DNA of 8,199 bases, from contig CAJVXG010000064.1 in assembly GCA_913009215.1 (NCBI GenBank), positions 1 to 8,199 on the forward strand. Direction: 5' to 3'. Of this stretch, positions 6,134-8,199 are shown one piece after another. Every line of letters starts with the position of its first letter. The first letter of the stretch is position 1. The stretch comes from an uncultured Gammaproteobacteria bacterium. GTDB lineage: Bacteria > Pseudomonadota > Gammaproteobacteria > Acidiferrobacterales > CAJVXG01. The notes beneath the pieces are model-generated. The model saw only the letters and a program-made list of their open reading frames with translations, made no database searches and was not told where the DNA came from. The translations under genes and the position numbers were made by a program.

Positions 6134-7132
6134 ATGCACCAATATCAGGACAAAGGGACGTGCCGCGCACATTTGCCATTCATTGGCAAATGCACTTCTT
6201 TATTTTTCATAATCTCTCTGATTTTTTTATGCACATTTTCTGTCAAGGGCTATAGCGCCAGACAGGAAACTGTGCTGATTGTGTCCAGCAAGACCACCGG
6301 GGCTTATGCTACTGTCATAAATGAAATCAGGCAGAAGGTCAGCAATCCCAGAATCCGGATTCGTGTTGTTGCGGCCGATGACTTTAGCAAATCGCAAATT
6401 ACGGCCTCGGGTCAGAGAGTGAAGCTGGTTGTCACAATTGGTACCTCGGCAGCCAGGCAGGTACAAGGGCAGGATACCCCGGTCCCGGTACTGAATACAT
6501 TGATACCGCGTGAGACCTATAATCTGATTCGTGGTATTTCAGGGACACAATCTGCATCTGATCCAAAGCACTCGGTCATTTTTATTGATCAGCCGCTTTC
6601 CCGACAGATCCGCCTGGTGCGCATTGCCTTACCAAAATTTAAACGGGTCGGCGTTATACTGGGACCGCATTCGAGAAAATTAAAAAAAGATGTACAGCAT
6701 GCGGGTCGACTGGGCGGCGCCAATCTCTTTATCGAGGAGGTAAACAGTGAAAAGGAGCTGGTATCGTCTTTGTCCAAACTGCTCGATAGCGTTGATATCG
6801 TCCTGGCGATTCCGGACAAGAGGGTCTTTAATCGGCGCACAGCCCGTAATCTTCTGTTGATCTCCTATCGGCAAAAAGTGCCGCTAATGGGCTACTCAAA
6901 GGCGTATGTAAATGCCGGCGCTTTGCTGGCTGTGTACTCTACCCCCAGGGAACTCGGCCAACATATTGCCGAAACCATATTATTGACTGCGACCACCAGG
7001 CAATGGAGATTACCGCCGGCACAGTTTCCCAGGTATTACTCAGTTGCGGTAAACGAGCGCGTGGCACGATCGCTTGGTATCTATATTGATAGCGAGAGCG
7101 TGCTGGAGAAAAAACTGGGGTCGGGTGGATAA
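6134..7132 (+). CDS. Periplasmic substrate-binding protein, ABC_sub_bind-like
   Basis: A 332-residue exported protein. A polar n-region of 22 residues, unusually long, precedes a hydrophobic stretch (23-37), with cleavage near YSA at 42. The mature protein has an alternating alpha/beta pattern of a two-lobed binding protein: TVLIVSS opening; KLVVTIGTSAARQV near 96-109; PVPVLNTLIPRETY; RVGVILGPHSRKL near 171-183; VDIVLAIPDKRVFN; and VPLMGYSKAYVNAGALLAVYSTPRELG near 249-275. This order resembles the family of uncharacterised ABC-type periplasmic proteins (ABC_sub_bind, PF04392) by recall, not by search. It starts 10 bp after the receptor stop with a weak ribosome binding site, and ends 6 bp before the kinase start. 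No permease or ATPase gene is adjacent, so it may act as a ligand reporter for the kinase, or work with a transporter encoded elsewhere. A downstream TTG at 6173 would give a tidier signal peptide but lacks a well-spaced ribosome binding site. Confidence 0.82.
   Translation: MHQYQDKGTCRAHLPFIGKCTSLFFIISLIFLCTFSVKGYSARQETVLIVSSKTTGAYATVINEIRQKVSNPRIRIRVVAADDFSKSQITASGQRVKLVVTIGTSAARQVQGQDTPVPVLNTLIPRETYNLIRGISGTQSASDPKHSVIFIDQPLSRQIRLVRIALPKFKRVGVILGPHSRKLKKDVQHAGRLGGANLFIEEVNSEKELVSSLSKLLDSVDIVLAIPDKRVFNRRTARNLLLISYRQKVPLMGYSKAYVNAGALLAVYSTPRELGQHIAETILLTATTRQWRLPPAQFPRYYSVAVNERVARSLGIYIDSESVLEKKLGSGG
6170..6192 (+). repeat. Perfect 9-bp inverted repeat inside the start of the binding-protein gene
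   Basis: CATTTGCCA (6170-6178) and TGGCAAATG (6184-6192) are exact reverse complements around TTCAT. A T-rich run (CTTCTTTATTTTTCAT) follows within a few bases. The hairpin lies 47 bp after the receptor stop. It resembles a weak intrinsic terminator or attenuator that would reduce read-through into the last two genes, although it sits within the signal-peptide-coding part. Confidence 0.5.
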
Positions 7133-7138
7133 TTCGAT

Positions 7139-8199
7139 ATGAGAAACTGGGGCATCAAGACCAAAGTATTTCTTCTCGCGCTGATACCGGCGTGCGTTAT
7201 TACGCTGGTGCTGGGCACCTATTTCATTAGCATACAAATCAGTGACCTCAACAAATCACTGGAGGAGCGCGGTTATTCCATAACCCGCCAATTGGCGCCA
7301 GCGGCAGAGTACGGCATCTTTGTAGGAAACAAGGGTATGTTGAATAGCCTGGCCAATGTCATTCTGAACGAAGCGGACGTCCGTTCTGTCACCATTCATG
7401 ATATTGATGGCAAAGAGGTGGTGCGGGCCGGTATGCAACCTCAAGCCTTTGTAGCATTTACTAGCAAGAATGCATCTGCAGGCATGAGGGTCTCCGATAA
7501 CAGTAACGCCTATATTTTTCGTGCACCAATTATCCAAAGCACCACCGTTATTGATGATTTTGAGACCGGCGATGCTGAAACCGGGGGTGCTAAGATACTG
7601 GGATGGGTTTACGTTGAATTATCCAGGACCTCTACCAGGGCGCGCCAGGTCAATACTATTACACTAAGTTTGGCCATTACCCTCCTGGTGCTGGTTATTA
7701 CTGTCATTCTGGCCCGTCGTTTTGGTTATGATGTCAGTGACCCTATTGTTACCCTGACCAGCGCGGTAGAAAAGATCGAGCGCGGTGACCTCAATGCCCA
7801 GGTTAAAACCAGAGCCGGCGGCGAGCTGAACACACTTGAGAAATGTATTAACTCGATGGCGATATCGCTTAAGCGTGCCCAGGAGAATTTACAGGAACAG
7901 GTCAATTTTGCGACCTCAGAATTGCGACAGACCCTGATAGAGCTGGAACGAAAGAACGAGGAGCTGGAACTGGAGCGCGCCAAGGCCCTTTCTGCCAATA
8001 CCGCCAAGAGCCAGTTCCTGGCGAACATGAGCCATGAGCTGCGCACACCTTTGAATGCGATTATTGGATACAGCGAAATGCTGGAAGAGGATGCCGCTGA
8101 TGATGGTCTTGATAATTTAGTCCCGGACCTGAAGCGAATCAATACGGCGGGCAGGCATTTGTTGACCCTGATTAATGACATCCTGGATTTATCCAAGAT
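7139..8199 (+). CDS. BarA/GacS-like membrane sensor histidine kinase, 3' end outside window
   Basis: The open frame begins at ATG 7139, 6 bp after the binding-protein stop, and continues to the window edge with 353 complete codons and no stop. The order is: short cytoplasmic start; first membrane helix (about 10-32); periplasmic sensor (about 33-170) with LEERGYSITRQLAPAAEYG at 42-59, closely like the BarA sensor (DUF2222/sCache_4 type, by recall); second membrane helix (about 172-193); HAMP linker (about 194-248, DPIVTL and ERGDLNAQV); coiled coil rich in Glu and Leu (about 250-285); and the HisKA dimerisation domain with the H-box SQFLANMSHELRTPLNAIIGY, phospho-accepting His at 299. The ATPase domain, and any receiver or Hpt domain as in BarA, lie beyond the window, so whether it is a hybrid kinase is unknown. 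Co-transcription with a binding protein suggests the binding protein or its ligand is sensed. Confidence 0.9.
   Translation, partial: MRNWGIKTKVFLLALIPACVITLVLGTYFISIQISDLNKSLEERGYSITRQLAPAAEYGIFVGNKGMLNSLANVILNEADVRSVTIHDIDGKEVVRAGMQPQAFVAFTSKNASAGMRVSDNSNAYIFRAPIIQSTTVIDDFETGDAETGGAKILGWVYVELSRTSTRARQVNTITLSLAITLLVLVITVILARRFGYDVSDPIVTLTSAVEKIERGDLNAQVKTRAGGELNTLEKCINSMAISLKRAQENLQEQVNFATSELRQTLIELERKNEELELERAKALSANTAKSQFLANMSHELRTPLNAIIGYSEMLEEDAADDGLDNLVPDLKRINTAGRHLLTLINDILDLSK

Noticed and set aside
7726..8196. Ser/Arg-rich antisense open frame of 156 codons
   Set aside because: It is the complement of the HAMP, coiled-coil and HisKA coding region, which has unmistakable motifs on the + strand.

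Overview
The window looks like chromosomal DNA from a Gram-negative bacterium, most likely a gammaproteobacterium of moderate GC content. The reasons are two outer-membrane beta-barrel proteins with signal peptides, a TonB-dependent receptor, an outer-membrane-type lipoprotein cytochrome c, and a sensor kinase whose periplasmic domain resembles BarA/GacS. The taxonomic guess is inference. All seven genes lie on the + strand. I found no tRNA, rRNA, CRISPR array, insertion sequence or phage gene.

Region 1 (about 1-3230) is a compact three-gene unit. It holds a Tat-exported two-domain multicopper oxidase (203-1522), an outer-membrane barrel of unrecognised family (1544-2761, 21 bp later), and a small secreted His-rich protein (2774-3175, 12 bp later). 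An imperfect GC-rich hairpin at 3184-3220 follows. A lipoprotein c-type cytochrome (3289-3822) comes next and probably belongs functionally to the same group. All four products should sit in the periplasm or outer membrane. An oxidase, a barrel, a His-rich metal-binding candidate and a haem protein together suggest an envelope system for copper (or another metal) oxidation, detoxification or electron transfer. The layout is reminiscent of CopA/CopB copper resistance and of the multicopper oxidase plus cytochrome clusters of ammonia oxidisers, but is not identical to either as I know them.

Region 2 (3823-4125) is a 303-bp AT-rich intergenic stretch. It carries a perfect 20-bp palindrome (4003-4022) overlapped by a consensus-like TATAAT, and is a likely control region.

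Region 3 (4126 to the window end) is a tight second unit: a 665-residue TonB-dependent receptor, a periplasmic substrate-binding protein resembling the ABC_sub_bind family (10 bp later), and the first 353 residues of a BarA-like histidine kinase (6 bp later, running off the window). No permease or ATPase gene is present between them. The binding protein may therefore report ligand to the kinase rather than feed a transporter encoded here. This suggests an uptake-and-sensing module for an unidentified ligand. A link to the metal/redox cluster upstream is possible but rests only on proximity.
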